64,000 nt of DNA, taken from assembly GCF_946892675.1 (NCBI RefSeq), contig NZ_CAMPOV010000001.1:2330033-2394032 (forward strand). Reading direction: 5' to 3'. The DNA comes from Arthrobacter sp. Marseille-P9274 (GTDB taxonomy: Bacteria; Actinomycetota; Actinomycetes; Actinomycetales; Micrococcaceae). Of this stretch, positions 47,157 to 57,806 are shown piece after piece. The position numbers were made by a program, and so were the translations under genes. Each line of letters begins with the position of its first letter. The first letter of the stretch is position 1. The notes under the pieces were generated by a model, which saw only the letters and a program-made list of their open reading frames with translations, did no database searches and was not told the origin of the DNA.

Positions 47157-47810
47157 CTAGGCTCCCTTCACAGCGGAACGGACGAGAACGACCGACCCGC
47201 GGGCACCGGGGACGGCACCCTTGATCAAGAGCAGCGACTTCTCGGTGTCAACAGCGTGAACGGTCAGGTTCAGCGTGGTGTGGCGGACGGCGCCCATGCG
47301 GCCGGCCATGCGCAGACCCTTGAAGACGCGGCCCGGAGTGGAGGCGCCACCAATGGAACCCGGCTTGCGGTGGTTCTTGTGGGCACCGTGGGAAGCGCCG
47401 ACACCGGAGAAGCCGTGACGCTTCATAACACCGGCGAAACCCTTACCCTTGGAGGTTCCGACGACGTCGATCTTCTGACCGGCTTCGAAGGTTTCCACGG
47501 AGAGTTCCTGGCCGAGCTCGTAGGACTCGGCGTCCGAGGTGCGCAGCTCAACGAGGTGGCGGCGGGGGGTGACACCGGCCTTCTCAAAGTGTCCGGCCAG
47601 CGGCTTGGTCACCTTGCGGGGGTCGATCTGGCCGTAGCCGATCTGGACGGCGGTGTAACCGTCAGCATCTGCATTGCGCAGCTGAGTGACGACGTTGGAG
47701 TCGGCCTGGACGACGGTCACCGGCACAAGGCGGTTGTTCTCGTCCCAAACCTGGGTCATGCCGAGCTTGGTACCCAGCAGTCCCTTTACCTGGCGTGTAG
47801 TGGTAGACAT
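47157..47810 (-). CDS. rplC: 50S ribosomal protein L3
   Basis: 217 residues from ATG 47810 ([20 protein letters not shown]). The loop [20 protein letters not shown] reaching the peptidyl transferase centre and [20 protein letters not shown] are conserved. A GTG at 47822 would add four residues, but GGGGAG sits right before it, a better distance for the ATG. Confidence 0.96.
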   Translation of the reverse strand: MSTTTRQVKGLLGTKLGMTQVWDENNRLVPVTVVQADSNVVTQLRNADADGYTAVQIGYGQIDPRKVTKPLAGHFEKAGVTPRRHLVELRTSDAESYELGQELSVETFEAGQKIDVVGTSKGKGFAGVMKRHGFSGVGASHGAHKNHRKPGSIGGASTPGRVFKGLRMAGRMGAVRHTTLNLTVHAVDTEKSLLLIKGAVPGARGSVVLVRSAVKGA

Positions 47811-47826
47811 AATAATCCGCACTCCC

Positions 47827-48135
47827 CTACAGCTTGATTTCGATGTTCACGTCTGCAGGCAGGTCAAGACGCATGAGCGAGTCAACGGCCTTCGGCGTGG
47901 GGTCAATAATGTCGATCAGACGCTTGTGAGTACGCATTTCAAAGTGCTCACGGCTGTCCTTGTACTTGTGCGGCGAACGAATAACGCAGTACACGTTCTT
48001 CTCGGTGGGCAGCGGCACGGGGCCTACTACCGTTGCGCCTGCACGCGTGACCGTCTCAACGATCTTCCGTGCTGAAACATCAATGACCTCATGGTCATAT
48101 GACTTCAGACGGATGCGGATTTTCTGTCCCGCCAT
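47827..48135 (-). CDS. rpsJ: 30S ribosomal protein S10
   Basis: 102 residues. [39 protein letters not shown] and [20 protein letters not shown] define S10, also known as NusE. First gene of the S10 operon, with a long upstream region. Confidence 0.98.
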
Positions 48136-48659
48136 GGCGTCTCCGCTCTCTTTCTCAGTGCTGCTCTGTTAATTTCCAGTTCTGCGCCCCCGGAAGGCCC
48201 GCACGGGCTTACCTGGCGCGCCTCCAACAGGCTGAATCCGGAAATTTCCGGGTTCCTCACCCTGCCGAGGCTCCGACCCCCGCGCTCGGGCGTGTCGCAT
48301 GCATTCTGCACAGCTTCGCCCGGCAAGATTGGGGTGGGTTATATTTGGGCTCCTCGCTCCATGGAACCTGCCCCTGCACCGGGCATTATCCCGGTCGGGA
48401 CGCAGTCGCGCATGAAGACACACGGAAGCGCTTGAACAACTCATCTAGTGTGGCAGATATCGTCACGAAACGCGAATCGAGGGCTGATTGCCGTGGTCGT
48501 CCATCCTTTGCGGCTAGAATCCGGCGGCGTTGGCTCGCACATCGGCCGGAGGGCCGGTAAGGGATGCTGCAGACGGGACCGTGACTAGTGTACCCCGAGG
48601 TGAGATGCTACTTGCTACCGGCCAGGGTGCGCCGGTCCAGTGAGCGCAAGGACCAGTCG
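48136..48659. promoter_or_regulatory. Divergent regulatory region of rpsJ and the GH1 gene, with LacI-like operator
   Basis: About 520 bp without a gene. GGAAGCGCTTGA at 48424-48435 contains the perfect palindrome AAGCGCTT (48426-48433), the core of LacI-family operators such as those of sugar-uptake and beta-glucosidase genes in actinobacteria. It lies about 230 bp before the GH1 start. A -10-like TAGAAT on the plus strand at 48515-48520 lacks a clear -35. Confidence 0.35.
48338..48367 (-). promoter_or_regulatory. Possible S10 operon promoter
   Basis: On the minus strand GTTCCA (48362-48367) and TATAAC (48338-48343) are separated by 18 bp, in an AT-rich spot of the leader, giving a transcript start about 195 bp before rpsJ. 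The -35 is poor. Confidence 0.33.
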
Positions 48660-50132
48660 ATGGGTATCTCACCCGAAAGCCTGGCGGCCATGATTCCGCC
48701 GGATTTCACGCTCGGGGTCGCCACTGCGGCCTTCCAGATCGAAGGCGCGCTGGCTGAGGACGGCCGCGGCCCCTCCGGCTGGGACGCTTTTGCCGCGGAA
48801 CCGGGCCGCATCGTCAACGGCGATACCGCCGATGCCGCCTGCGACCACTACCACCGGATGGTCGACGACGTGCGGCTCATCCACGCGCTCGGCGTCGACT
48901 CCTACCGGTTTTCCCTCTCCTGGCCGCGGATCCAGCCGGATGGGCGCGGCCCCGCCAATCCCGCCGGCCTCGACTTCTATGACCGGCTGATCGACGAACT
49001 CCTCGAACGCGGCATCTCTCCGATGTGCACGCTCTACCACTGGGACACACCGCTGCCGCTCGAGCGGGCCGGGGGCTGGCTGAACCGCGAGACCGCCTAC
49101 CGGCTGGCGGACTTCGCCGAGATCGCCGCGTCCGCCTTCGGCGACCGGGTGCACCGCTGGGTCACGATCAACGAACCGACGACCGTTGCGCTGAACGGCT
49201 ACGGGCTCGGCATCCACGCACCGGGCCGCCCCGGACTCTTCGACGCTGTGCCGGCCGCGCACCACCTGGTGCTCGCCCACGGGCTGAGCCTCGAGGCGCT
49301 GCGCGGCGCGAACGTGCCCGGGGAAATCGGCATCACCAACGTCTACTCCCCCGTCGTTCCCGCACGCGGCGGCTTCATCAACGACCGGTTGGTCGAACTG
49401 TTCGACATCCTGCACAACGGCATGTTCTCGGATCCGGTCCTGCTCGGCCGCTACTCCGATATCAACCCGCTGCTGATGCCGTTCCTCCACTACCTGACCG
49501 AGGTCAGCGACGAGGACCTGGCGATCATGTCCCGGCCCCTGGACTTCTACGGACTGAACTACTACTTCCCCACCAGGATCGCGCCAGGTCCCGGACCGAG
49601 CACGGGGCCGGACGCCATTCCGGAGGGATTGCCGGAGCATAAGCTCGACGACACACCCGACCTGCCCTTCCACATCACCGGCTGGGCCCGGTATGAGCGC
49701 ACCGGATTCGGCTGGCCCGTGGCTCCTGATTACCTGGCGGTGGCCCTCACCGAAATGGCCCGGCGCTACCCCGGGCTCCCACCGGTCTTCATCACCGAGG
49801 GCGGCGCCAGTTTCCAGGACGTCGTGGTCCGGGACGCGCTCACCGGCGAGCCCCACATCGCCGACGTCCAGCGCATCAATTACCTGGCCGACCATATCGC
49901 GTCGGCCATCGGGGCGACCTCGCCCGGCGGGCCCGCGGAAGCCATCGACCTGCGCGGCTACTACGTGTGGACGCTGATGGACAATTTCGAATGGGCGGCA
50001 GGCTACAGCCAGCGGTTCGGCCTGGTCTATGTCGACTTCGAGACGCAGCAGCGGATCCCCAAGTCCTCCTACCGGTGGCTGCAGGACGTTACGTCCCTGC
50101 GGGCCGAGGACGCCAGCGTTGCCTCCCGCTGA
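48660..50132 (+). CDS. Beta-glucosidase, glycoside hydrolase family 1
   Basis: 490-residue GH1 enzyme cleaving beta-linked glucosides, probably cytoplasmic because no signal peptide is visible. FTLGVATAAFQIEGA, SLSWPRIQPDGRG, YHWDTPLPL, the acid/base in TINEPTTVALNGYG (Glu172) and the nucleophile in FITEGGASF (Glu380) are present. The nucleophile motif is TEGG instead of the usual TENG, a conservative but uncommon change. The ATG at 48660 has AAGGA nine bases upstream; the earlier in-frame extension lacks homology. A LacI-type operator lies upstream, but no sugar transporter gene is nearby. Confidence 0.93.
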   Translation: MGISPESLAAMIPPDFTLGVATAAFQIEGALAEDGRGPSGWDAFAAEPGRIVNGDTADAACDHYHRMVDDVRLIHALGVDSYRFSLSWPRIQPDGRGPANPAGLDFYDRLIDELLERGISPMCTLYHWDTPLPLERAGGWLNRETAYRLADFAEIAASAFGDRVHRWVTINEPTTVALNGYGLGIHAPGRPGLFDAVPAAHHLVLAHGLSLEALRGANVPGEIGITNVYSPVVPARGGFINDRLVELFDILHNGMFSDPVLLGRYSDINPLLMPFLHYLTEVSDEDLAIMSRPLDFYGLNYYFPTRIAPGPGPSTGPDAIPEGLPEHKLDDTPDLPFHITGWARYERTGFGWPVAPDYLAVALTEMARRYPGLPPVFITEGGASFQDVVVRDALTGEPHIADVQRINYLADHIASAIGATSPGGPAEAIDLRGYYVWTLMDNFEWAAGYSQRFGLVYVDFETQQRIPKSSYRWLQDVTSLRAEDASVASR

Positions 50133-50162
50133 CCTCGGCGGTGCCAGGCCTTAGTGCCCGAC

Positions 50163-50303
50163 CTACTGCTGGCCGTAGTCGTTGGCCCGGCGGATCCGCT
50201 TGGCCCGTTCAATCTCGTGCCGGAAATAGCGCCGGCCCCACATCACCGTGCCGGCGATGGCGACTACCACGCCGATGACAATCCAGAATACGATCCACTC
50301 CAT
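50163..50303 (-). CDS. 46-residue single-pass membrane protein
   Basis: A short gene encoding MEWIVFWIVIGVVVAIAGTV followed by MWGRRYFRHEIERAKRIRRA and a short polar end. One N-terminal membrane helix (about 3-22) and a strongly basic amphipathic tail predict an inner-membrane protein with cytoplasmic C-terminus. AGGA lies about eight bases upstream of the ATG. No family recognised. Convergent with the GH1 gene and divergent from the VOC gene. Confidence 0.6.
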   Translation of the reverse strand: MEWIVFWIVIGVVVAIAGTVMWGRRYFRHEIERAKRIRRANDYGQQ

Positions 50304-50450
50304 GCTCCGATCCTACTGCCGTCCCGATCCCGCAGCGGCGGAAGTCCGGAGCCGGCCGGGGCCAAATTTGTGCCGATTCCACAGGTTCGGGCGGTCCGGA
50401 CGAGACTACTGTGGATAGTGTCCGAATGCTGCAAGAGGGAGCTGGACTTC

Positions 50451-50834
50451 ATGCTCACCACAACGAAAATGACTACGGTCCTGCCGGTCAAGGACATGGA
50501 CCGCGCGCGCGAATTCTACGAGAAGTCTTTGGGCCTGAAAGCCAAGGGACTCCTCGATGCGGATACCTTCATCTTCACCAGCGATGGCAACACCGCGCTC
50601 GAACTGCTGCGCCGTCCGGACCTTCCGGCGTCGGAGCATACGGCCGTCAGCTTCGAAGTCGCCGACCTGGATGCGGAAATGAAGGATCTGGAGGGCCACG
50701 GCGTCAGGTTCGAGGACTACGACCTGCCCGGGCTGAAGACTGAGAACCACATCGCCACCTCCGACCACGATCGGTGCGCCTGGTTCACCGATACGGAAGG
50801 AAACATCCTCTGCCTGCATCAGAACCTGATGTAG
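50451..50834 (+). CDS. VOC/glyoxalase-bleomycin resistance family protein
   Basis: 127-residue protein with the paired beta-alpha-beta-beta-beta modules of the vicinal oxygen chelate fold: TTVLPVKDMDRAREFYEKSL starts the first module, HTAVSFEVADLDAEMKDLEG the second, and WFTDTEGNILCLHQ supplies the terminal metal-ligand strand. Substrate cannot be inferred. AGAGGGAG is about nine bases before the ATG at 50451. Closed by a strong terminator shared with tuf. Confidence 0.87.
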   Translation: MLTTTKMTTVLPVKDMDRAREFYEKSLGLKAKGLLDADTFIFTSDGNTALELLRRPDLPASEHTAVSFEVADLDAEMKDLEGHGVRFEDYDLPGLKTENHIATSDHDRCAWFTDTEGNILCLHQNLM

Positions 50835-50848
50835 CCGGCATTAAAAAC

Positions 50849-50881
50849 AGGAAGCCCCGCTGCACTGCAGCGGGGCTTCCT
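50849..50881. terminator. Bidirectional terminator between VOC gene and tuf
   Basis: Perfect 16-bp palindrome, AGGAAGCCCCGCTGCA and its complement around one base, with AAAAAC on the left flank giving a T-tract on the minus strand. Serves the convergent VOC and tuf genes. Confidence 0.88.
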
Positions 50882-50939
50882 TAGTTCGATCCGGCTCCGT
50901 CAGGACCGCATGGCGGCCGGCGGAGCCTACGAAACCAAG

Positions 50940-52130
50940 TTACTTGGTGATCTTGGTAACGCGGCCCGAACCAACGGTGCGGCCACCCTCACGGATAGCG
51001 AAGCCGAGGCCCTCTTCCATGGCGATCGGCTGGATCAGCTCGACGCTCATCTCGGTGTTGTCGCCCGGCATAACCATTTCCGTGCCTTCCGGCAGGGTGA
51101 TAACGCCGGTGACGTCCGTGGTCCGGAAGTAGAACTGCGGACGGTAGTTCGAGTAGAACGGGTTGTGGCGGCCGCCTTCATCCTTGGACAGGATGTAGAC
51201 GTTGGCCTCGAAGTCGGTGTGCGGGGTGATGGAACCCGGCTTCACGACGACCTGGCCGCGCTCTACGTCTTCGCGCTTGATACCGCGGAGCAGCAGACCA
51301 CAGTTCTCGCCAGCCCATGCTTCGTCGAGCTGCTTGTGGAACATCTCGATACCGGTAACCGTGGTCTTCTGGATCGGACGGATACCGACGATCTCGACCT
51401 CGGAGTTGATGGCGAGGGTGCCACGCTCGGCGCGGCCGGTAACAACGGTACCGCGGCCGGTGATGGTGAAGACGTCCTCGATGGGCATCAGGAACGGCTT
51501 GTCCTTGTCGCGGACCGGGTCCGGGATGGACTCGTCCACAGCATCCATCAGGTCCTCAACGGACTTGACCCACTGGGGGTCGCCCTCGAGGGCCTTCAGG
51601 CCGGAAACGCGGATGACGGGAGCGTTGTCGCCGTCGAACTCCTGGGAGCTGAGCAGCTCGCGGACTTCCATTTCGACGAGGTCGAGGAGTTCCTCGTCCT
51701 CAACCATGTCAGCCTTGTTCAGCGCGACCAGCAGGTAGGGAACACCAACCTGGCGGGCGAGCAGAACGTGCTCGCGGGTCTGGGCCATCGGACCGTCGGT
51801 AGCGGCAACCACGAGGATCGCGCCGTCCATCTGAGCTGCACCAGTGATCATGTTCTTGATGTAGTCAGCGTGGCCGGGAGCGTCAACGTGTGCGTAGTGA
51901 CGCTTCTCGGTCTGGTACTCGATGTGCGAGATGTTGATGGTGATACCGCGCTGGCGCTCTTCCGGGGCAGAGTCGATAGCTGCGAAGTCACGCTGCTCGT
52001 TGAGATCGGGGTACTTGTCAGCAAGCACCTTGGAAATGGCAGCGGTCAACGTGGTCTTACCGTGGTCAACGTGACCGATGGTACCGATGTTGACGTGCGG
52101 CTTAGTCCGCTCGAACTTTGCCTTCGCCAC
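50940..52130 (-). CDS. tuf: Elongation factor Tu
   Basis: 396 residues delivering aminoacyl-tRNA to the ribosome. G1 GHVDHGKTT at 19-27, the switch region [14 protein letters not shown]3 [13 protein letters not shown]4 LNKADMVED, and domain II/III motifs are all intact. GTG start after a perfect AGGAGG. Separated from fusA by a terminator and a 230-bp gap, so it has its own promoter; a TAGACT -10-like box lies at 52200-52205. Confidence 0.98.
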   Translation of the reverse strand: MAKAKFERTKPHVNIGTIGHVDHGKTTLTAAISKVLADKYPDLNEQRDFAAIDSAPEERQRGITINISHIEYQTEKRHYAHVDAPGHADYIKNMITGAAQMDGAILVVAATDGPMAQTREHVLLARQVGVPYLLVALNKADMVEDEELLDLVEMEVRELLSSQEFDGDNAPVIRVSGLKALEGDPQWVKSVEDLMDAVDESIPDPVRDKDKPFLMPIEDVFTITGRGTVVTGRAERGTLAINSEVEIVGIRPIQKTTVTGIEMFHKQLDEAWAGENCGLLLRGIKREDVERGQVVVKPGSITPHTDFEANVYILSKDEGGRHNPFYSNYRPQFYFRTTDVTGVITLPEGTEMVMPGDNTEMSVELIQPIAMEEGLGFAIREGGRTVGSGRVTKITK

Positions 52131-52323
52131 GGGTTCCTCCTAGGACGTTTTGAAAAGACATGCTCTCCGGCAACGCTTCTCGCTGCCGAAACCTGAACAA
52201 GTCTACTTCGGGCTTGGATATTTGGGGAAATTACAGAATCCGCCGGCTGCGCACAGTACCTGCGCGCCCCGTCAGCCTGTGTGCAGTCCTTAGGCCGCGG
52301 CTCGGCCGCACGGACTGCGAGGT

Positions 52324-52355
52324 GGTTGCCGTCCCGGCGGACCGGGACGGCAACC
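52324..52355 (-). terminator. Terminator after fusA
   Basis: Perfect 14-bp stem GGTTGCCGTCCCGG with complement at 52342-52355 around a 4-base loop, six bases after the fusA stop. Separates the str operon from tuf. Confidence 0.82.
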
Positions 52356-52360
52356 GGAGA

Positions 52361-54463
52361 TTACTCGCCGCGGGTCTTCTGGATGATCTCGTCGGCTACT
52401 GCCTTCGGGACCTCCGAGTAGCTGTCGAACTGCATCGAGTACACCGCGCGGCCCTGGGTCTTGGACCGCAGGTCGCCGATGTAACCGAACATCTCGGACA
52501 GCGGAACGTTGGCGCGCACGACCTTCACGCCCGAGGCATCTTCCATGGACTGGATCATGCCGCGGCGGGAGTTCAGGTCACCGATGACGTCACCCATGTA
52601 TTCCTCAGGGGTACGCACCTCGACGGCCATCAGCGGTTCGAGCAGGATCGGGTTGGCGCGACGAACGCCTTCCTTCAGGACCTGGGAACCGGCGATCTTG
52701 AACGCCATTTCCGAAGAGTCGACGTCGTGGTAGGCGCCGTCGAGCAGGATGGCCTTGACGCCCACCATCGGGTAGCCCGCGAGGACACCCAGGCGCAGTG
52801 CGTCCTGGATACCGGCATCCACCGAGGGGATGTATTCGCGCGGGATACGGCCGCCGGTGACCTTGTTCTCGAACTCGTAGAAGGTACCGCCGGCGGTGTC
52901 CAGGGGCTCGAAGGAGACCTGGACCTTTGCGAACTGGCCGGATCCACCCGTCTGCTTCTTGTGGGTGTAGTCGACCTTTTCGACGGTCTTCTTGATGGTT
53001 TCGCGGTAGGCCACCTGCGGCTTGCCGACGTTGGCTTCAACCTTGAACTCGCGGCGCATGCGGTCCACCAGGATGTCCAGGTGGAGCTCGCCCATGCCGC
53101 CGATTTCGGTCTGGCCGGTCTCGTCGTTGAGGGAGACGGTGAACGTCGGGTCCTCATCGGAGAGTTTCTGGATAGCGGTCGACAGCTTCTCCTGGTCACC
53201 CTTGGTCTTCGGCTCGATGGCCACGAAGATCACGGGCTCCGGGAAGCTCATCGATTCGAGCACGATCGGGTTCGCCGGGTCGCACAGGGTGTCGCCGGTG
53301 GTCACGTCCTTGAGGCCGATGGCCGCGTAGATGTGTCCGGTGGTGACTTCGTCAACCGGGTTCTCCTTGTTGGCGTGCATCTGGAAGAGCTTGCCGATGC
53401 GCTCCTTCTTGCCCTTGGTGGAGTTGATCACCTGGGCGCCGGAGGAAGCCTTGCCGGAGTAGACGCGGATGTAGGTCAGGCGGCCGAAGAAGGGGTGCGT
53501 GACGACCTTGAACGCGAGGGCCGAGAACGGCGCGCTGGCGTCAGCCTGGCGCTCCAGGACCTTCTCCTCGTCGTTGACTGCGTGGCCCTGGATGCTGGGA
53601 ACGTCCAGCGGGGACGGCAGGAAGTCGATCACGGCGTCGAGCATGGGCTGGACGCCCTTGTTCTTGAACGCGGAACCGCAGTAGACCGGGTAGATCTCGG
53701 AGTTGATCGTCATCTTGCGGATGCCGGCCTTGAGTTCCTCGATGCTGGGCTCTTCGCCCTCGAGGTACTTCTCCATGAGCTCTTCGGAGGACTCGGCAAC
53801 GGCCTCGACCAGCTGCGCGCGGTATTCCTCGGCCTTGGCCTGCAGGTCCGCCGGGATCTCTTCGATCTCGTAGTCCGCGCCCATCGTGACCTCGCCGCGC
53901 CAGGTGAAGGCCTTCATGGTCAGCAGGTCGACAACGCCCTCGAAGTCGCTCTCGGCGCCGATCGGCAGCTGCATGACCAGCGGCTTTGCACCGAGGCGGT
54001 TGATGATGGTGTCAACGGTGAAGTAGAAGTCGGCTCCGAGCTTGTCCATCTTGTTGACGAAGCAGATGCGCGGCACGTCGTACTTGTCCGCCTGGCGCCA
54101 GACGGTCTCCGACTGCGGCTCAACGCCCTCCTTGCCGTCGAAGACGGCTACGGCGCCGTCGAGGACGCGCAGGGAGCGCTCAACCTCGACCGTGAAGTCC
54201 ACGTGACCGGGAGTGTCGATGATGTTGATCTGGTTGTCGTTCCAGTAGCAGGTGGTAGCCGCGGAGGTAATGGTGATACCGCGTTCCTGCTCCTGTGCCA
54301 TCCAGTCCATGGTTGCGGCACCGTCGTGCGTCTCACCGATCTTGTGGTTGACACCGGTGTAGAAGAGGATGCGCTCAGTAGTGGTGGTCTTACCGGCATC
54401 GATGTGGGCCATGATGCCGATGTTGCGGACCTTCTTGAGGTCGGTAAGCACGTCGAGTGCCAC
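52361..54463 (-). CDS. fusA: Elongation factor G
   Basis: 700-residue translocation GTPase. G1 [15 protein letters not shown] near 19, [47 protein letters not shown] and domain IV/V motifs (SGGSGQF.. [10 protein letters not shown]) are present over the full length. GTG start with GGGAGAA. 68 bp after rpsG in the str operon. Confidence 0.98.
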   Translation of the reverse strand: MALDVLTDLKKVRNIGIMAHIDAGKTTTTERILFYTGVNHKIGETHDGAATMDWMAQEQERGITITSAATTCYWNDNQINIIDTPGHVDFTVEVERSLRVLDGAVAVFDGKEGVEPQSETVWRQADKYDVPRICFVNKMDKLGADFYFTVDTIINRLGAKPLVMQLPIGAESDFEGVVDLLTMKAFTWRGEVTMGADYEIEEIPADLQAKAEEYRAQLVEAVAESSEELMEKYLEGEEPSIEELKAGIRKMTINSEIYPVYCGSAFKNKGVQPMLDAVIDFLPSPLDVPSIQGHAVNDEEKVLERQADASAPFSALAFKVVTHPFFGRLTYIRVYSGKASSGAQVINSTKGKKERIGKLFQMHANKENPVDEVTTGHIYAAIGLKDVTTGDTLCDPANPIVLESMSFPEPVIFVAIEPKTKGDQEKLSTAIQKLSDEDPTFTVSLNDETGQTEIGGMGELHLDILVDRMRREFKVEANVGKPQVAYRETIKKTVEKVDYTHKKQTGGSGQFAKVQVSFEPLDTAGGTFYEFENKVTGGRIPREYIPSVDAGIQDALRLGVLAGYPMVGVKAILLDGAYHDVDSSEMAFKIAGSQVLKEGVRRANPILLEPLMAVEVRTPEEYMGDVIGDLNSRRGMIQSMEDASGVKVVRANVPLSEMFGYIGDLRSKTQGRAVYSMQFDSYSEVPKAVADEIIQKTRGE

Positions 54464-54531
54464 AGTTTCTCCCTTTTTAGGTGAGCAATTGGCGACGGCG
54501 GCGGATCACCGCCGTCGCCGGTCAAGCTCTG

Positions 54532-55002
54532 TTACCAGCGGTAGTGGGCGAAGGCCTTGTTGGACTCGGCCATCTTGTGGGTGTCTTCGCGACGCTTCAC
54601 AGCGGCACCGAGACCGTTCGATGCGTCCAGGATCTCGTTCATGAGACGCTCGGTCATGGTCTTCTCGCGGCGGGCCTTGGAGTAACCGACCAGCCAGCGG
54701 AGGGCGAGGGCCGTGGAGCGGCCCGGCTTGACCTCAACGGGAACCTGGTAAGTTGCGCCACCGACACGGCGGGAGCGGACCTCAAGGGCGGGGCGGACGT
54801 TGTCCATGGCCTTCTTCAGGGCGGCCACGGGATCGTTGCCGGTCTTGGTGCGGGCACCTTCGAGGGCACCGTAGACGATGCGCTCGGCGGTGGACTTCTT
54901 ACCGTCAACCAGAACCTTGTTGATCAGCTGGGTAACCAGCGGGGATCCGTAAACCGGATCTACGACGAGCGGCCGCTTGGGGGCCGGACCCTTGCGGGGC
55001 AT
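54532..55002 (-). CDS. rpsG: 30S ribosomal protein S7
   Basis: 156 residues from [40 protein letters not shown] and [20 protein letters not shown] are conserved. The upstream in-frame extension lies within rpsL and is not used. One base after the rpsL stop. Confidence 0.98.
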   Translation of the reverse strand: MPRKGPAPKRPLVVDPVYGSPLVTQLINKVLVDGKKSTAERIVYGALEGARTKTGNDPVAALKKAMDNVRPALEVRSRRVGGATYQVPVEVKPGRSTALALRWLVGYSKARREKTMTERLMNEILDASNGLGAAVKRREDTHKMAESNKAFAHYRW

Positions 55003-55003
55003 A

Positions 55004-55378
55004 TTACTTCTTCTCCATCTTCGCGCCGTAGCGGCTGCGAGCCTGCTTGCGGTTCTTGACACCCTGGGTATCGAGAGCGCCACGGACGATCTTGTAACGG
55101 ACACCCGGCAGGTCCTTCACACGGCCGCCGCGCACCAGCACGATGGAGTGTTCCTGCAGGTTGTGGCCCACACCGGGGATGTAGGCGGTAACTTCGATGC
55201 CGCCGCTGAGGCGGACACGGGCCACCTTCCGGAGAGCCGAGTTCGGCTTCTTCGGAGTGGTGGTGTAGACGCGGGTGCAGACGCCGCGCTTCATGGGGCT
55301 GCCCTTAAGCGCGGGCGCCTTGGTCTTATTGACCTTCGGTGAGCGGCCCTTGCGGACCAGCTGGTTAATCGTAGGCAC
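55004..55378 (-). CDS. rpsL: 30S ribosomal protein S12
   Basis: 124 residues. [20 protein letters not shown] carries the lysine (near 43) whose substitution gives streptomycin resistance; [20 protein letters not shown] and [10 protein letters not shown] follow. The wild-type Lys is present in PKKPNS and [11 protein letters not shown] start. First gene of the str operon; its promoter must lie in 55379-55640, where no clear boxes are seen. Confidence 0.98.
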   Translation of the reverse strand: MPTINQLVRKGRSPKVNKTKAPALKGSPMKRGVCTRVYTTTPKKPNSALRKVARVRLSGGIEVTAYIPGVGHNLQEHSIVLVRGGRVKDLPGVRYKIVRGALDTQGVKNRKQARSRYGAKMEKK

Positions 55379-55644
55379 TTACGTGATCTCCGTTTATCTA
55401 GGCTTTGCCTCGCCGGCTTTTTCGCGAGGCCAGGCACTGTCGGTCGTCTTCGCAGCTGCGGTGTACGACCCTAGGCATGCAAAGGTGTGGCATTCACCGC
55501 GCAAGAACCCCGCGGACCGGAAACAGGCTCCGCCTCCGCCACGCCAGAGCGGGGGAAGCGGCCTTCATCCACTGCCACACAAAACAATCGAGTAACAGTC
55601 TATCAGAGAATCGCCGGCGCCCCTCATTCGCGGTCGCCCCGCCC

Positions 55645-57735
55645 TCACGCACGGTCGCCCATGCGCTTGAGCAGCCGCTCCTCCAGCGTGGGGACGAGCG
55701 TGCGCATGTAGGTCCGGGTGATGTGGTTCTGGTCCGCGTAGATGAGGACATTGCCGATGACCGCCGGGCACGTGGTGTCTCCGCAGAAGGCGTCCGTGAA
55801 GTCGAGGACCCGCGCCTTCGGTGCCAGCTCAGCCGCCTCCTGGGTCAGGTCCTCGCCGGTCAGCCCCTCCTTGCGCGGCTGCCCGCAGTCCTGGGGCTCG
55901 CCATAGTTTAGGGCCACGCAGTCGCGGGCCAGCCCGCCCTCGCGGCGGGGCGAGGGCGTGCCGACGATCGGATAGACGTCCACGCCGGCCTCGGCGAGTT
56001 CGTTCCAGTACTCGGCGAATCCTGCCGCCCCCGGACGGTGGCCGGTCTCGGAATTCACGAAGTTGGCGCTGGCGTAGTAGGAGGTGATCACCGCGTCCAC
56101 GTCTCCCCCGCCGGTGAGCCGTTCCATGGTCTTCTCGTTCGGTTCGGTGCAGGCCAGGTTTCCGTCCCGCTCCGCCAGCCGCATTTCCGGGTTGAACGGG
56201 CAGGAGTTGTGCAGGTAGGTCAGCAGCCGCCAGCCGCGCTCCTTCGCGATCGGTTCCAGCGCGGCGAACCACTGGGCGGCGTGGGAATCCCCCACGAGCG
56301 CGACGGTGAAGTCCGAGTCCTTGTCCCCGAAGGTGCATTCCCGCGTCTCCGGCGAGTCCGCCGGACTGGCGCAATCGCCGACGTCGAAATTGTCCTCGGC
56401 CGCCAGGCCGGGGTCCGGGACGATCACCTGGCTGTCCGCGGTGAACGTGCGGTCCGCCGCCCGGGTCATGGCGCCCACCCCGAGGTCAGCGGGCGGATCT
56501 GCCAGCAGAGCCTTGCCCTGCTCCGCCCGCTCGGCGAGGATGCGCTCCTGCTGGTTGCCCGGCACGAACGCGAGGGTCCCGACCAGGGCGGTGGCGGCGG
56601 CGCCGGCCGCCAGCGGGCGCCAGGCCCGGACGTTGAGCCAGCCGAACTTCCGTATCGGCGTCTCCACCCAGTAGAAGCTGATGGCCGCCAGGGCGAACGA
56701 GGCCGCGAGCAGCAGCAGGCTGGGCGCCGGGCCCGGCTCCTTGCCGGCCAGGGTCTTGTAGAAGACGATCAGCGGCCAGTGCCACAGGTAGAGCGAGTAG
56801 GAGATGTTGCCGGTCCACTGCACCGGCTTGAGGTCCACGAGGCGGTGCAGCGAAAGCGTGCCAGAGGTGCGTCCCGCGGCGATGACGGCCATGGTACCGA
56901 GGACCGGCAGTAGGGCGGCTGCCCCCGGGAACGGGTCCGCGCCGTCGAGCAGGAAGGCTGCCGCGGCAATCGTCACCAGGCCCGCCAGGGCCAATAGGCT
57001 GCGCAGCTCCTGCCAACGCTCCGTGTAGCTCAGCCCCGCGGCCAGCAGGCCGCCAAGGCCGAGTTCCCAGATCCGCGTGGGGGTGATGAAGTAGGCGGCC
57101 GGGTTTCCGGTGTAGGTGAACCAGAGCGCGAAGGCCAGCGAGGCCGCCGTCACCAGAGCAAAAAACACGACGGCGAGCCGTGCCGGCGAAGGTCCGGAGT
57201 GCCGTGCGGGGGACCTGAAGGTGCTGCGCCGCTTGCGGATGACGGCGATGGCCAGCAGGACCAGCAGCGGCCAGAACAGGTAGAACTGCTCCTCCACCGC
57301 CAGCGACCAGAAATGCTGCAACGCGGTCGCCGAGTCGGCGGCGGCCAGGTAATCCACCGAATCCGCGGCCAGTACCCAGTTCTGCAGGTAGAACGTGGAG
57401 GCCAGTGCCTGCGTGCCGACCTGGGCCCACTGGGTCATCGGGGCGAGCAGCAACGTCGCGGCGAGCACCACGACGATGGTCAGCAGGGCCGCGGGAAGGA
57501 TGCGGCGCACGCGTGCCGCCCAGAAGTTGCGCAGCGACAGGGTTCCGCTGCATTCGACCTCGCGGAGCATGTGGCCGGTGATCAGGAAACCCGAGATAAC
57601 AAAGAAGACGTCCACGCCGACGAAGCCGCCCGGCAGCCAGCGCGGCTCCAGATGGTAGGCCACCACCATGAGCACCGCGAGGGCGCGCAAGGCTTGGATT
57701 TCGGGCAGGAACTTGCGCCGGGCCTTCAATCGCAT
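55645..57735 (-). CDS. Membrane acyltransferase with SGNH domain (OafA family), copy 1
   Basis: 696-residue protein. An acyltransferase_3 domain with about ten membrane helices spans 10-380, with LRALAVLMVVAYHLEP (catalytic His28), FFVISGFLITGHML and WSLAVEEQFYLFWPLLVL. A C-terminal extracytoplasmic SGNH domain begins near 455: ALVGDSHAAQWF holds the Ser, and YADQNHITRTY the Asp/His. Such fusions O-acetylate cell-wall or surface polysaccharides. Paralogue of the next gene, 71 bp downstream of it. Cysteines in the SGNH part are shared, suggesting disulfides. Confidence 0.9.
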   Translation of the reverse strand: MRLKARRKFLPEIQALRALAVLMVVAYHLEPRWLPGGFVGVDVFFVISGFLITGHMLREVECSGTLSLRNFWAARVRRILPAALLTIVVVLAATLLLAPMTQWAQVGTQALASTFYLQNWVLAADSVDYLAAADSATALQHFWSLAVEEQFYLFWPLLVLLAIAVIRKRRSTFRSPARHSGPSPARLAVVFFALVTAASLAFALWFTYTGNPAAYFITPTRIWELGLGGLLAAGLSYTERWQELRSLLALAGLVTIAAAAFLLDGADPFPGAAALLPVLGTMAVIAAGRTSGTLSLHRLVDLKPVQWTGNISYSLYLWHWPLIVFYKTLAGKEPGPAPSLLLLAASFALAAISFYWVETPIRKFGWLNVRAWRPLAAGAAATALVGTLAFVPGNQQERILAERAEQGKALLADPPADLGVGAMTRAADRTFTADSQVIVPDPGLAAEDNFDVGDCASPADSPETRECTFGDKDSDFTVALVGDSHAAQWFAALEPIAKERGWRLLTYLHNSCPFNPEMRLAERDGNLACTEPNEKTMERLTGGGDVDAVITSYYASANFVNSETGHRPGAAGFAEYWNELAEAGVDVYPIVGTPSPRREGGLARDCVALNYGEPQDCGQPRKEGLTGEDLTQEAAELAPKARVLDFTDAFCGDTTCPAVIGNVLIYADQNHITRTYMRTLVPTLEERLLKRMGDRA

Positions 57736-57806
57736 GTCTTGCAGTCAGTCATGTCCAGGTAAACAGCGGGTTGATACGACATGAACGCGACACGGCCGGG
57801 ACCGGC

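Noticed and set aside
52160-54484. 774-codon plus-strand frame antisense to fusA
   Set aside because: Mirrors codon bias of fusA; no domain, no RBS.
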